From: Paraburkholderia phenoliruptrix
GTDB lineage: Bacteria > Pseudomonadota > Gammaproteobacteria > Burkholderiales > Burkholderiaceae
DNA length: 64,000 nucleotides
Assembly (NCBI RefSeq): GCF_902859825.1
Contig: NZ_CADIKB010000033.1
Span: forward strand, 1 to 64,000
Reading direction: 5' to 3'
Both the position numbers and the translations under genes were made by a program. Of this stretch, positions 36,395-45,068 are shown in pieces. The first letter of the stretch is position 1. The number at the start of each line of letters is the position of its first letter. The notes under the pieces are model-generated. The model did no database searches, had not been told where the DNA came from, and was given only the letters and a program-made list of their open reading frames with translations.

Positions 36395-37693
36395 ATGCAC
36401 CCCTCCCCCTCTACCCTCGCCCCGGGCCAGTCCAAGGCCGCGGCGGTCTTCCGCGTCACGGCCGGGAATTTTCTCGAGCAGTTCGACTTCTTCCTGTTCG
36501 GCTTTTACGCGACGCAGATTGCCAACGTCTTTTTCCCGGCTGCCAGCGAATTCGCCTCGTTGATGATGACGTTCGCGGTCTTCGGCGCGGGTTTCCTGAT
36601 GCGGCCGTTGGGCGCGATCGTGCTTGGCGCGTATATCGACGATGTGGGCCGCCGCAAGGGCCTGATCGTCACGCTGTCCATCATGGCGAGCGGCACCATT
36701 CTCATTGCGTTCGTGCCGGGCTATTCGACAATCGGCCTTCTCGCGCCCGCGCTCGTGCTGGTCGGCCGGCTGCTGCAGGGCTTCTCGGCAGGCGCGGAAC
36801 TGGGCGGCGTTTCGGTGTATCTCGCCGAGATGGCGACGCCCGGCCGCAAGGGCTTCTTCACGAGCTGGCAGTCCGCGAGCCAGCAAGTGGCCATTGTCGT
36901 GGCCGCAGCCCTCGGCTTCGCGCTGAATCAGTCGCTGAATGCCACGGCCATTGCGGCGTGGGGATGGCGAGTGCCGTTCTTCGTCGGCTGCATGATCGTG
37001 CCGTTCATCTTCCTGCTGCGCCGCAATCTGCAGGAAACGCAGGAGTTCAAGGCGCGCCAGCATCGTCCCACCATGAAGGAGGTGTTCCGCACGCTGGCGC
37101 AAAACTGGCCCGTGGTGATCGCCGGCATGATGCTGGTGGCGATGACGACCGCGAGCTTCTACCTCATCACGGTCTACGCGCCGACCTTCGGCAAGACGGT
37201 CTTGCATCTGAGCACGGCCGACAGTCTGCTCGTCACGCTGTGTGTCGCGGTGTCGAACTTCGTGTGGCTGCCCATCGGCGGGGCCATCTCGGACAAGATC
37301 GGCCGCCGGCCGCTGCTCGTCGGCATGACGGTGCTCGCCATCGCGACCGCGTATCCGGCGCTCTCGCTGCTTGCGCATGCGCCGAGCTTCATCAATATGC
37401 TGCTCGTGCTGCTGTGGCTCTCGTTCATGTACGGCATGTATAACGGCGCGATGGTCGTCGCGCTGACGGAAGTGATGCCGGTGCAGGTACGCGTCGCGGG
37501 CTTCTCGCTCGCCTACAGCCTCGCGACGGCCGTATTCGGCGGCTTCACGCCTGCGATCTCGACGGCGCTCATTCACATGACCGGCGACAAGGCCGCGCCC
37601 GGCTACTGGATGAGCTTTGCCGCCGCGTGCGCCCTTCTCGCGACCTTCGCGCTGTATCGCCGCCGCGCGGTGACGCTGACGCCGGCGCACTGA
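36395..37693 (+). CDS. MFS transporter of the metabolite:H+ symporter family (citrate/tricarballylate-like)
   Basis: Inner membrane symporter of 432 aa. The N-terminus includes VTAGNFLEQFDFFLFGFYA, which matches the MHS family opening (GN.LE.FDF). Family loops are present: MRPLGAIVLGAYIDDVGRRK and GRLLQGFSAGAELGGVSVYL. Relatives transport citrate, tricarballylate or related carboxylates with protons. The ATG at 36395 is preceded by AGGAG. A binding-protein gene follows 53 nt later and a LysR-DctA pair converges, so this stretch is devoted to organic acids. The exact substrate is not shown by sequence. Confidence 0.9.
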   Translation: MHPSPSTLAPGQSKAAAVFRVTAGNFLEQFDFFLFGFYATQIANVFFPAASEFASLMMTFAVFGAGFLMRPLGAIVLGAYIDDVGRRKGLIVTLSIMASGTILIAFVPGYSTIGLLAPALVLVGRLLQGFSAGAELGGVSVYLAEMATPGRKGFFTSWQSASQQVAIVVAAALGFALNQSLNATAIAAWGWRVPFFVGCMIVPFIFLLRRNLQETQEFKARQHRPTMKEVFRTLAQNWPVVIAGMMLVAMTTASFYLITVYAPTFGKTVLHLSTADSLLVTLCVAVSNFVWLPIGGAISDKIGRRPLLVGMTVLAIATAYPALSLLAHAPSFINMLLVLLWLSFMYGMYNGAMVVALTEVMPVQVRVAGFSLAYSLATAVFGGFTPAISTALIHMTGDKAAPGYWMSFAAACALLATFALYRRRAVTLTPAH

Positions 37694-37746
37694 TGCGCGT
37701 GGCGCTTCGCACGAATCTGACCACACCATCACACACGACTCCAATC

Positions 37747-38529
37747 ATGAGACATCTGCTTCTGAAAGTCGCCGCCGCAGCCTGGCTTGCCACCTCGTTT
37801 GTTGCAGCGAATGTGCAGGCCGCCGACCTGCACGTCATGAGCTCCGGCGGCTTTACCGCGGCGTATAAAGTGCTCGGCCCGAAGTTCGCCTCCGAAACGG
37901 GCAACACGCTCGACACCGCGCTCGGCCCGTCGATGGGCAAATCGCCCGAAGCGATTCCCAACCGGCTCGAGCGCGGCGAGCCCGCGGACGCCGTCATCAT
38001 GGTGGGTTATGCATTGGACGAGCTGATCCAGAAGGGCAAGGTCATGCCCGGATCGCGCGTCGAGCTGGCCGATTCGCGCATCGGCATGGTCGTGCGCGAA
38101 GGGGCGGCGAAGCCCGACATCAGCTCGGCGGAAGGCCTCCGGCAGGTGCTCCTGCACGCGAAGTCGATCGCCTACTCGGACAGCGCGAGCGGTGTCTATA
38201 TCGAGCGCGAGCTGTTCAAAAAGCTCGGCATCGAGGATCAGGTCAAGTCGAAGGCGAAGATGATTCCGCGCATTCCGGTCGCTTCGGTCGTCGCGAACGG
38301 CGACTACGAAATCGGCTTCCAGCAGGTGAGCGAGTTGTTGCCGGTGAAGGGTGCGACGTTTGTCGGCAAGATTCCGGAGTCGCTGCAGTCGGTGACGCGG
38401 TTTGCCGCCGGCATTCCCGTCGGCGCCCAGCATCCGCAGGAAGCGAAAGCGCTGCTCGACTATCTCGCTTCGCCTGGCGTACAGGCCGCAGTGCAATCCA
38501 CGGGGCTGGATTCGGTTTCCGCGCATTGA
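37747..38529 (+). CDS. ModA-like periplasmic substrate-binding protein
   Basis: A 260-aa exported protein of the type II binding-protein fold, molybdate-binding ModA/PBP-like branch. The signal peptide ends at VQAAD, and the mature start (LHVMSSGGFTAAYKVLGPKF) has the ModA-like Ser-Gly-Gly ligand loop. PADAVIMVGYALDELI and SIAYSDSASGVYIERELFKK match the family. The absence of modB and modC argues against molybdate uptake. Position directly after the carboxylate symporter suggests a role with organic acids or a signal, but this is inference. Confidence 0.8.
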   Translation: MRHLLLKVAAAAWLATSFVAANVQAADLHVMSSGGFTAAYKVLGPKFASETGNTLDTALGPSMGKSPEAIPNRLERGEPADAVIMVGYALDELIQKGKVMPGSRVELADSRIGMVVREGAAKPDISSAEGLRQVLLHAKSIAYSDSASGVYIERELFKKLGIEDQVKSKAKMIPRIPVASVVANGDYEIGFQQVSELLPVKGATFVGKIPESLQSVTRFAAGIPVGAQHPQEAKALLDYLASPGVQAAVQSTGLDSVSAH

Positions 38530-38596
38530 CGTGAAGCGCAAGGGGCGGTCGCCTTATGGTGGCCCTCCGTGGGTGGCCTTCCTTGCGGCCTTGCTG

Positions 38597-39916
38597 TCAG
38601 GTCTCCGAAGTATGTCCCGCTGGGTTCCCTGCGCCGTCCTCACCATCCGCGCCGCCCGGCGCGGCCGCCCCGAGCTGCTGTGCCAGACGCCGACGGTCGC
38701 AGGCACCTTCCCACATCGAAACGAAGATCACCGCGCAGGCGTTGCTGATCACGCTCGTCAGCGCGCGCGCCTCGGACATGAAGCGGTCGATGCCCACCAG
38801 CAGCGCCACCCCGGCGACGGGCAAATCGGGGATCACCGTCAGCGTCGCGACGAGGGCGACGAGTCCGCTGCCCGACACGCCGGCCGCGCCCTTCGAGGTG
38901 AGCAGCATGACCGCGAGCATCGTCGCGATCTGCGTAGCTGAAAGCGGCACGTCGCACGCCTGGGCAATGAAAACGGAGGCGAGCGTCAGATAGATCGCGG
39001 TGCCGTCGAGATTGAACGAATAGCCGGCGGGCAGCACCAGACCCACGACGCCCTTGTCGCAGCCGAGCGCCTCCAGTCGCGCGATCAGGCGCGGCAGCAC
39101 GGGCTCCGTCGACGATGTGGCGAGCACAATCAACAGTTCCTCGCGCAGGTAGCGCAACAGCCGCCACAGCGCGAAACCGTGCAGCCGCGCGAGCGGCGCG
39201 AGCACCAGCGCGATAAACAGCAGGCAGGCGACGTAGAGCGACACCACCAGCATGCCCAGCGAGCCGACCGAGCGAATGCCGAAGCGCCCGACCGTGAACG
39301 CCATGGCGCCGAATGCGCCGAGCGGCGCGAGCCGCATGATCATCGCGAGGATGCGAAAAAGGCTTTGCGCGATACCGTCGATGAGCGTGAGTACCGGCGT
39401 TCCCGCCTTCGGATACCGATTCAGCGCGAAGCCGAACAGCAGCGAGAGCAGCAGCACGGGCAGCACCTCGCCCTTGTCGAAGGCGCCGAGCATCGTTTCG
39501 GGGATGACCCCGAGCGCAAACGCGACAAGACCGCGAGGCTCCGCGTGCTTGCCGTATTGCGCGAGGATGGTCGCGTCAAGACGGTGCGCGTCGATATGCA
39601 GGCCCGCGCCGGGTTGCAACACGAAGGCGGTGACGAGCCCGAGCACGAGCGCCACCGCGGTCAGAAAATAGAAGAGCGCGAGCGCCTGAAAGAGGGTGCG
39701 TCCGATCGCCTTGCTGCTCGCCAGCGACGTGATGCCCGAGACGATCGTGCAGAAGACGATCGGCGCAATCATCATCCTCACAAGGCCGACGAATGCGTCG
39801 CTCAGCGGTTTGAGCAGCGCGCCCGCGTGCGGCAGGAAGTGACCGAGCGCGATGCCGGCTACCATGCCCAGCAGTACTTGCACATACAGGGAGCGAAGGG
39901 ATCGTGCGAGGCTCAC
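38597..39916 (-). CDS. Dicarboxylate/cation symporter, DctA/GltP family
   Basis: Inner membrane elevator-type transporter of 439 aa. It begins with GTG overlapping the stop of the LysR gene (GTGA). Signature motifs are LATSSTEPVLPRLI (the serine-rich hairpin), GYSFNLDGTAIY and LLTSKGAAGVSGSGLVALVA, all diagnostic of Na+/H+-coupled C4-dicarboxylate or glutamate carriers. SNACAVIF near the end resembles the last substrate-binding helix, which in DctA contains Asn. Relatives take up succinate, fumarate and malate. Coupling to the LysR regulator suggests inducible uptake. Confidence 0.93.
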   Translation of the reverse strand: MSLARSLRSLYVQVLLGMVAGIALGHFLPHAGALLKPLSDAFVGLVRMMIAPIVFCTIVSGITSLASSKAIGRTLFQALALFYFLTAVALVLGLVTAFVLQPGAGLHIDAHRLDATILAQYGKHAEPRGLVAFALGVIPETMLGAFDKGEVLPVLLLSLLFGFALNRYPKAGTPVLTLIDGIAQSLFRILAMIMRLAPLGAFGAMAFTVGRFGIRSVGSLGMLVVSLYVACLLFIALVLAPLARLHGFALWRLLRYLREELLIVLATSSTEPVLPRLIARLEALGCDKGVVGLVLPAGYSFNLDGTAIYLTLASVFIAQACDVPLSATQIATMLAVMLLTSKGAAGVSGSGLVALVATLTVIPDLPVAGVALLVGIDRFMSEARALTSVISNACAVIFVSMWEGACDRRRLAQQLGAAAPGGADGEDGAGNPAGHTSET

Positions 39917-40881
39917 AGGGCGGTTTTCCTGCCCGTCTGCCGTGCCGGAGCAGATGTTTCGCCGGAAGCATTGCTGCTTGCAACGCCGCTGCGCCGCATG
40001 TCGAGAATGGTTTTGTGAAACTCCTGCGCGGCCGGCGTGAGTGGCCGCCCGCGGCGCCTCACGATACCCACCCGCCGTTTCACCACCGGTTCGACGAGCG
40101 GCACACTGGTGAGAATGGGGTGATCGCGTCCGGGCATGGCCATCGACGGCACGGCAGCAACGCCGAGCCCCGCCTCGATCAGGCCGAGCAGGGTCGTGAC
40201 ATGGCGCGTTTCGCAGACGCTCGGCGCACGCGGCGCGACGGACGAGAGCGCCTGGTCGAGCAGCAGGCGGTTGCCGGAAGTCTTGTCGACCGAAACGTAG
40301 TCGTGCTCATAAAGCTCGTTCCACGTCACGCGCTTCTTGCGCGCGAGCGGGTGGTCGCGACGGCAAGCCGCAACGAAGCGCTCCTGCAGCAGCAGCTTGA
40401 ACTCGACCTCGGGCTCCTGGCTGCCCATGAAACTCACGCCGAAATCCGCTTCGCCGCTGATGACGGCGCCCAGCACCTCATTGGCGCTCGAATCCAGCAG
40501 CTTGACGCGGATACGCGGAAACCGGCGATGGTAGCTCGCAATCGCGCCCGGCAAAAAGTAGTAGGCCACCGACGGCACGCAGGCGATGGTCACATGACCC
40601 AGACGGCTCGACGAAACATCGCGGATGCCGAGCAGCGCGACGTCGAGGTCGTCGAGCAGTTGTTCCGCGCTCGGCGCGAATACCCGGCCGACGGTGGTGA
40701 GCGTCACGCTGCGCGTGGTGCGTTCGAAAAGACGCACGCCGAGTGCTTCCTCGAGCTTTTCGATGCGGCGGCTCAAAGCCGGCTGCGAGATACTGACCGC
40801 CTCGGCGGCTTTGCGGAAGCTCCCGAGCTCCACTACCGCGCGAAACGCCTGCAGGTCGTTCAAATCGAAGTTGATGCCCAC
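39913..40881 (-). CDS. LysR family transcriptional regulator coupled to dctA-like gene
   Basis: A 322-aa regulator. The HTH region occupies residues about 8-67 (LQAFRAVVELGSFRKAAEAV and SRRIEKLEEALGVRLFERTT). The effector domain contains VTIACVPSVAYYFLPGAI and AVISGEADFGVSF. GTG at 40881 follows GGGGAG. Unusually the regulator is upstream of, and translationally coupled to, the transporter rather than divergent from it, so it would set its own level and that of the transporter together. The inducer may be a C4-dicarboxylate. Confidence 0.9.
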   Translation of the reverse strand: MGINFDLNDLQAFRAVVELGSFRKAAEAVSISQPALSRRIEKLEEALGVRLFERTTRSVTLTTVGRVFAPSAEQLLDDLDVALLGIRDVSSSRLGHVTIACVPSVAYYFLPGAIASYHRRFPRIRVKLLDSSANEVLGAVISGEADFGVSFMGSQEPEVEFKLLLQERFVAACRRDHPLARKKRVTWNELYEHDYVSVDKTSGNRLLLDQALSSVAPRAPSVCETRHVTTLLGLIEAGLGVAAVPSMAMPGRDHPILTSVPLVEPVVKRRVGIVRRRGRPLTPAAQEFHKTILDMRRSGVASSNASGETSAPARQTGRKTAL

Positions 40882-40969
40882 GGGTCACTCTCCCCATCCT
40901 GGATGCGGGCATTGTGCATGACGCATCCGGAAGCGGCCATTGTGAAGTACCCGGTTCGACTTGTGCTCA

Positions 40970-41746
40970 CTAGAACCGGTACAAAACCGACGCCATGCCG
41001 TTCAGATCCAGCCGGCGCTGCGTGATCGGGCTGCCGGCGGCGCTCTTTTGCAGACGTCCGATCACGGCGGCGGCGTTGGCCGACCAGTGCGAGTTGAACT
41101 TGTAGGTGGCGTTCACGTTGAAATGCACGTCCCGCACGCCGGAGCCTGTCGCGTATTGAGGCAGGCCCGAGGCGGCGCTTTCCTGAGCGTTGACGCCGAA
41201 AAAAGTCCGCGTGTAGGTGGCGTTGGCCCACGTCACGCCCGGTCCCACGGACAGCAGCAGGTTGCCGAGCGGCGCGGACACGAAGAGGTCCGCCATGGCG
41301 GTCAGCCCTTGCCCTGTTCCTGCGATGTCCTGGTACACCGCCGCCGAACCCGTGAAGGCCCACCAGGTGTAGTCGGCGAAAAGACGCAGCTTCGGTCCGT
41401 AATGCACGTCGGGCAAGCCTCGCAAACGTGCGTCGTCCGATGCGCTGCGCGACTGGAAATCGAAGCTTAGCGATGCACCGACGTGGTAGTTCTCGCCGAG
41501 CAGCGCATTCACGCCAAGTACATCCGGGCCTTGCGAGAACACGCGGTCCTTCCACGAAATGTCCTGGACCGGAAAGGGCAGCACCTGAAGCTGCGACGAA
41601 CCGGGATATTTCGGAAACACATACAAGCCAGGTCCGACCGATATTTTCCAGTCGCTTGCCGCCTGAGTCTCGGCGGCCTGCGCCGCGCTTGCCATGCCGG
41701 TTATCGCGAAGGCGCCCAACGCGCTCGTGATGAATGCCCGCTTCAT
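40970..41746 (-). CDS. MipA/OmpV family outer membrane protein
   Basis: A 258-aa outer membrane protein with a signal peptide ending near AAQAAE. The mature part starts WKISVGPGLYVFPKYPGSSQ, the usual MipA/OmpV opening, and ends in a strand with a terminal aromatic residue (MASVLYRF) for barrel assembly. In other bacteria MipA links murein synthase and hydrolase complexes and OmpV is a porin-like adhesin. The ATG overlaps the hydrolase stop (ATGA), so it is the last gene of a three-gene operon. Confidence 0.9.
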   Translation of the reverse strand: MKRAFITSALGAFAITGMASAAQAAETQAASDWKISVGPGLYVFPKYPGSSQLQVLPFPVQDISWKDRVFSQGPDVLGVNALLGENYHVGASLSFDFQSRSASDDARLRGLPDVHYGPKLRLFADYTWWAFTGSAAVYQDIAGTGQGLTAMADLFVSAPLGNLLLSVGPGVTWANATYTRTFFGVNAQESAASGLPQYATGSGVRDVHFNVNATYKFNSHWSANAAAVIGRLQKSAAGSPITQRRLDLNGMASVLYRF

Positions 41747-42624
41747 TCTTTCCTCGCTACGGTCGCCAGTTGCCGCAGGCGGCGCGCAAGCGCGCGCGAG
41801 ATCACCGGCGTGGGTGTCGTGCTGGAGACGGTGGCCGCCACGCTTTCCCGCAGAAAAAGCGCACATTCGCGCGCGACGACTTCGCGCTCGTTGTCGGACG
41901 TGATCATGTGATAGGAGTCGTCAAGCCAGATGGTTCGCAGAAAAGAAGCCCCGATGTGCGTGCCGACGAATCGCGCATTGTGCGGACTCGAGGTCTCGTC
42001 GTCGATGGCATGGAGAATCAGGCAGTCCGTCCGGACGCCCTTCAGCTTCTTGCGCACCCAGCCCGCCAGCCGGCCGGCCTCGTGCAGCGCCGGCATGCTG
42101 ATGGACGCGGGTCCGACTTCGCTGATGTCGTTCTTCTGCATCGCGCGCGCGATCTTGGAGCGCAACGCTTCGTTGCGCAGGCCGTACGGTTCGTGCTCGC
42201 GGTAGCGGTAACGGGAGCGCATCGGCGTGTAATAGACGTAGTCCAGCAGAAAGCGGTACCACGGGATCGCCCAGCCGTCGTAGCTCAATGTGATCGACAG
42301 CAGCAGCAAGGCGCGCGCGGCCGGCCGTTCGTGCGCGAGCGCGGCGGCGAGGGTGGCGCCCATCGAGAGACCGCAGACGGAGACATGGCGGTGGCGCGCG
42401 GCGAGCTTGTCGAACTCGGCGACGGCGGCGCTGATCCACTGCTCCATCGGCTGATGTCCGGTGCCTGCGCTGTAGCCGGGCAACTCGGGCGTATGAGTGA
42501 CGAAGCCCTCGTCGGCGAGAAGGCGGGCGAGAAAGCGCAGCTCCAGCGGCGAGCTCGACAGACCGTGCAGCAGCAGGACGGCGTGATCGCCGGTTTCCAT
42601 GCTCGAAAGAGGGGAGGCGCTCAT
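41743..42624 (-). CDS. Alpha/beta hydrolase (carboxylesterase/lysophospholipase-like)
   Basis: A 293-aa hydrolase without a signal peptide. HAVLLLHGLSSSPLELRFL contains the oxyanion loop, the nucleophile Ser is in CGLSMGA and the acid and His are in ILHAIDDETSS and DDSYHMIT. This resembles YpfH/EstD-type esterases and thermostable carboxylesterases with an open active site. It overlaps mipA and starts one nt after the DUF4118 gene ends. The substrate might be an acyl chain or ester arising at the envelope, but sequence does not show this. Confidence 0.87.
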   Translation of the reverse strand: MSASPLSSMETGDHAVLLLHGLSSSPLELRFLARLLADEGFVTHTPELPGYSAGTGHQPMEQWISAAVAEFDKLAARHRHVSVCGLSMGATLAAALAHERPAARALLLLSITLSYDGWAIPWYRFLLDYVYYTPMRSRYRYREHEPYGLRNEALRSKIARAMQKNDISEVGPASISMPALHEAGRLAGWVRKKLKGVRTDCLILHAIDDETSSPHNARFVGTHIGASFLRTIWLDDSYHMITSDNEREVVARECALFLRESVAATVSSTTPTPVISRALARRLRQLATVARKE

Positions 42625-42625
42625 G

Positions 42626-43426
42626 TCAGTCCTCCGCTCGCAGAATCAGGAATTCACCGGAGGACGTGATGAAGCGCTCGCACACGCATTCCACCGGCCG
42701 CCAGTCGTCGCGGCCGCCGGACAGGAAGCGCATGCGGTGGTGCCCCGGCGTGAGATGGCCGCTGACGCGGGCCAGGTCCTCCTGGTGCACTTGCGCGTGC
42801 TTCGTGCAATACGCGATGCCGGCATGCAACGACGCGTCGTCTGTCGATCCGTCGGGCATGGCGGTGGCTCCAGCGGCGACGAAGCTGCCCGGCGGCAGGC
42901 TGTTGGCGGGATCGAGCGCCTTGATGAGGATGAGCGTGCGCTGATACTGGGCGATGTGATGCAGCATGCGATGCATTTCATCCGTCGCGCGGCGCGCCAG
43001 CAGCCGCTCGTTGTCATGGCGCAGCAGCATTTCATAGCGCGATTGCGCCACGGCGCCGAGCAGTTCCGCGCGGTACTGCGCGCGCCTCAGGCGCTCGACG
43101 AGCGTGATGACGAGGATAGTAACGAGCGGATACGAGATCAGCAGGCGGATGTCGGACGCGTCGATCACGTCGATGTGTCCATAGGGCGGCACGAAAAGAT
43201 AGTCGGCGAGGCACAACCCGAGCAGCATCACGCCTATCGCGGGCGCGAGGCCGCAGTAGTACTCGACCAGCACGGCAGCAATGAGAAACGATGCGCCCGG
43301 CATGACCGGCCCGAGCAACGGGTGCAGCAGCGTTCTGACGATGGCGGCTGAAACGAGGGCCGCCGCCGCGACGATCCACCTGTTACGGCCGCGCGGCGCC
43401 CACCGCCTTGAATTTCTGACTTCCAT
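42626..43426 (-). CDS. DUF4118 membrane protein (KdpD-type four-helix module)
   Basis: A 266-aa protein whose residues 15-125 form a hydrophobic module like the membrane part of KdpD (ASFLIAAVLVEYYCGLAPAIG, then FVPPYGHIDVIDASDI, with the FxPPY-type motif). After the helices there is a coiled-coil segment and a soluble C-terminal part of about 140 residues with several Cys and His (HAGIAYCTKHAQVHQ). No kinase motifs (H-box, N-box, G-box) follow, so it is a sensor-like module without a catalytic domain. First gene of the hydrolase-MipA operon. Confidence 0.8.
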   Translation of the reverse strand: MEVRNSRRWAPRGRNRWIVAAAALVSAAIVRTLLHPLLGPVMPGASFLIAAVLVEYYCGLAPAIGVMLLGLCLADYLFVPPYGHIDVIDASDIRLLISYPLVTILVITLVERLRRAQYRAELLGAVAQSRYEMLLRHDNERLLARRATDEMHRMLHHIAQYQRTLILIKALDPANSLPPGSFVAAGATAMPDGSTDDASLHAGIAYCTKHAQVHQEDLARVSGHLTPGHHRMRFLSGGRDDWRPVECVCERFITSSGEFLILRAED

Positions 43427-43477
43427 GCATTCGACGCGAAGATATGACCTTTCACCTTGATAACGGCGATAGGTAAA

Positions 43478-43506
43478 AAAGCTTGAGCAGACCGCGCGAG
43501 GTCTGC
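43478..43506 (-). terminator. Hairpin plus T-tract on the minus strand in a 5' region, possible attenuator
   Basis: GCAGACC and GGTCTGC (43487-43493 and 43500-43506) pair perfectly around a six-base loop. Read leftward, the hairpin is followed by TCAAGCTTTTTTACC, like an intrinsic terminator. It lies upstream of the DUF4118 operon on the same strand, with no gene before it. Confidence 0.45.
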
Positions 43507-43689
43507 AACGCGACTGACTTCATCGACCGGGCATTGTAATCGCGCGTCGCGGATCGTGCCCTGTGTCCCGTCGGCGGCATGGCGCCCGAAGCGCATAATA
43601 TGTTCACCCGCAGCGGCGGCGAAGATCGCGCGGCCATGGGTTAGCGGCCATAATGTGCCGCTGTAATCGACTTCAAGGGCGAACAAACG

Positions 43690-44931
43690 ATGGACAAGCA
43701 AGGCTTTACCACGAGCATCGTGCACGGCGACAGGATCACGGGCACCGAGCACGGTGGTGTGCGTCAACCGATTCATACGTCCGTGCAATATGGCTTTGAG
43801 CGCGTCGAGGATCTGATCGGCGTGTTTCAGGGCACGCGCAAGGGCGGCTTCAACTACGCGCGCCAGGGCACGCCCACCACCGCCGCGCTCGAGCGCAAGA
43901 TCACGAGCCTCGAAGACGGGCTCGGCAGCATCTGCTTCGGCACCGGCATGGCTGCGATCACCGCGATCTTCCTCACGCTGCTGCGTGCGGGCGATCACCT
44001 CGTGTCGAGCCGCTACGTTTTCGGTAACACGAACAGCCTGTTCGGCACGTTGCGCACGCTGGGCGTGGAAGTGACAACCGTCGATGCCGGCGACGCAGAG
44101 AACGTGAAGAACGCGCTGCAGCCGAATACGCGGATGGTGTTCGTCGAAACCATCGCGAATCCGGGCACGCAGATTCCCGACTTGCAGGGTATCGGCGAGC
44201 TGTGCCGCGAGCGCGGCATCGTCTATGTGGTCGACAACACCATTACGTCGCCGGCCTTGTTCAGGCCGAAAGCGGTCGGCGCCAGTCTCGTCGTCAACTC
44301 GCTCACCAAGACGATCGCGGGCCATGGCGCCGCGCTCGGCGGGGCGGTGACGGACACGGGCCTGTTCGACTGGAGCGCGTATCCGAATATCGCGGACGAC
44401 TACCGGCGTACACCGGCGAAGGAGCAGGGTCTGCTGCAGATCCGCAAGAAGGGTTTGCGCGACATGGGGGCGTCGTTGTCGTCGGAGCAGGCGCACTCCA
44501 TCGCGATGGGCGCCGAGACGCTCGCGTTGCGGGTGAAGCAGAGCAGCGACAACGCGCTGACGCTGGCGCGTTTCCTGGAGGACCATGAAGCGATCGGCAA
44601 GGTGTTCTATCCGGGGCTCGAGAGCCATCCGCAACACGGCGTCGCGCAGGCGCTGTTCAAGGGCGCGTCGTGGCTGCTGTCGTTCGAATTGCGCGACGCA
44701 GCGCGCATGGCGGAGGTCGTCAACGCACTGCGCTTGCCGATCAAGGCGACGGGTCTCGGCGACACGCGCACGCTCATCATTCCGGTCGCGCCCACTATCT
44801 TCTTCGAGGCGGGCGCCGAGACGCGCAAGGCGATGGGCATTTCCGACGGCATGCTGCGCTTGTCGGTGGGCATTGAAGACATTGAGGATCTGTTGGCGGA
44901 CTTCGAGCAGGCGCTCAAGCTGGCCGCGTAA
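43690..44931 (+). CDS. Cystathionine gamma-synthase family PLP enzyme
   Basis: A 413-aa PLP-dependent trans-sulfuration enzyme. The cofactor Lys is Lys207 (NSLTKTIAGHG), the ring-stacking Asp is Asp182 (VVDNT), and residues 57-61 (ARQGT) carry the YxR-type phosphate clamp (YARQGTPTT). The family makes or cleaves cystathionine or forms homocysteine from activated homoserine. The sequence does not decide between gamma-synthase, beta/gamma-lyase and O-succinylhomoserine sulfhydrylase; the length and RQPIHTSVQYGFE opening match the sulfhydrylase/gamma-synthase-like group. It stands alone and converges on the NmrA-like gene. Confidence 0.9.
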   Translation: MDKQGFTTSIVHGDRITGTEHGGVRQPIHTSVQYGFERVEDLIGVFQGTRKGGFNYARQGTPTTAALERKITSLEDGLGSICFGTGMAAITAIFLTLLRAGDHLVSSRYVFGNTNSLFGTLRTLGVEVTTVDAGDAENVKNALQPNTRMVFVETIANPGTQIPDLQGIGELCRERGIVYVVDNTITSPALFRPKAVGASLVVNSLTKTIAGHGAALGGAVTDTGLFDWSAYPNIADDYRRTPAKEQGLLQIRKKGLRDMGASLSSEQAHSIAMGAETLALRVKQSSDNALTLARFLEDHEAIGKVFYPGLESHPQHGVAQALFKGASWLLSFELRDAARMAEVVNALRLPIKATGLGDTRTLIIPVAPTIFFEAGAETRKAMGISDGMLRLSVGIEDIEDLLADFEQALKLAA

Positions 44932-45005
44932 GCTGCCGCGCTGCACGGCCGCCTTAAAAGAAGCAGGCTGAGGTCTCGCGCGTGCGTGCGGGTCGCCGGC
45001 GAGAT

Positions 45006-45061
45006 GCCCCGCTCGATGCGCGTCCAGTCGTCTCCGACGATTGGGCGGCATCGGGCGGGGC
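45006..45061. repeat. Long imperfect palindrome between convergent genes
   Basis: GCCCCGC-T-CGATGC (45006-45019) pairs with GCATCG-G-GCGGGGC (45048-45061), giving 13 pairs and one wobble, and an inner CCA-TCGTC helix closes on a three-base loop. It separates the sulfur-enzyme gene and the NmrA-like gene, so a bidirectional terminator is likely. Confidence 0.55.
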
Positions 45062-45068
45062 TTGCGGG

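Noticed and set aside
37747..38529. Molybdate uptake system
   Set aside because: ModA-like fold but no modB/modC, and the neighbours are carboxylate transporters.
38537..38587. CGCAAGG/CCTTGCG inverted repeat between the convergent binding-protein and dctA-like genes as terminator
   Set aside because: Only seven pairs around a 37-nt loop and no T-tract, too weak to list.
43234..45051. 605-codon open frame on the minus strand across the cystathionine gamma-synthase gene
   Set aside because: High GC leaves the opposite strand open; composition is Arg/His/Gln-rich without domain resemblance, while the plus-strand protein has a full PLP site.
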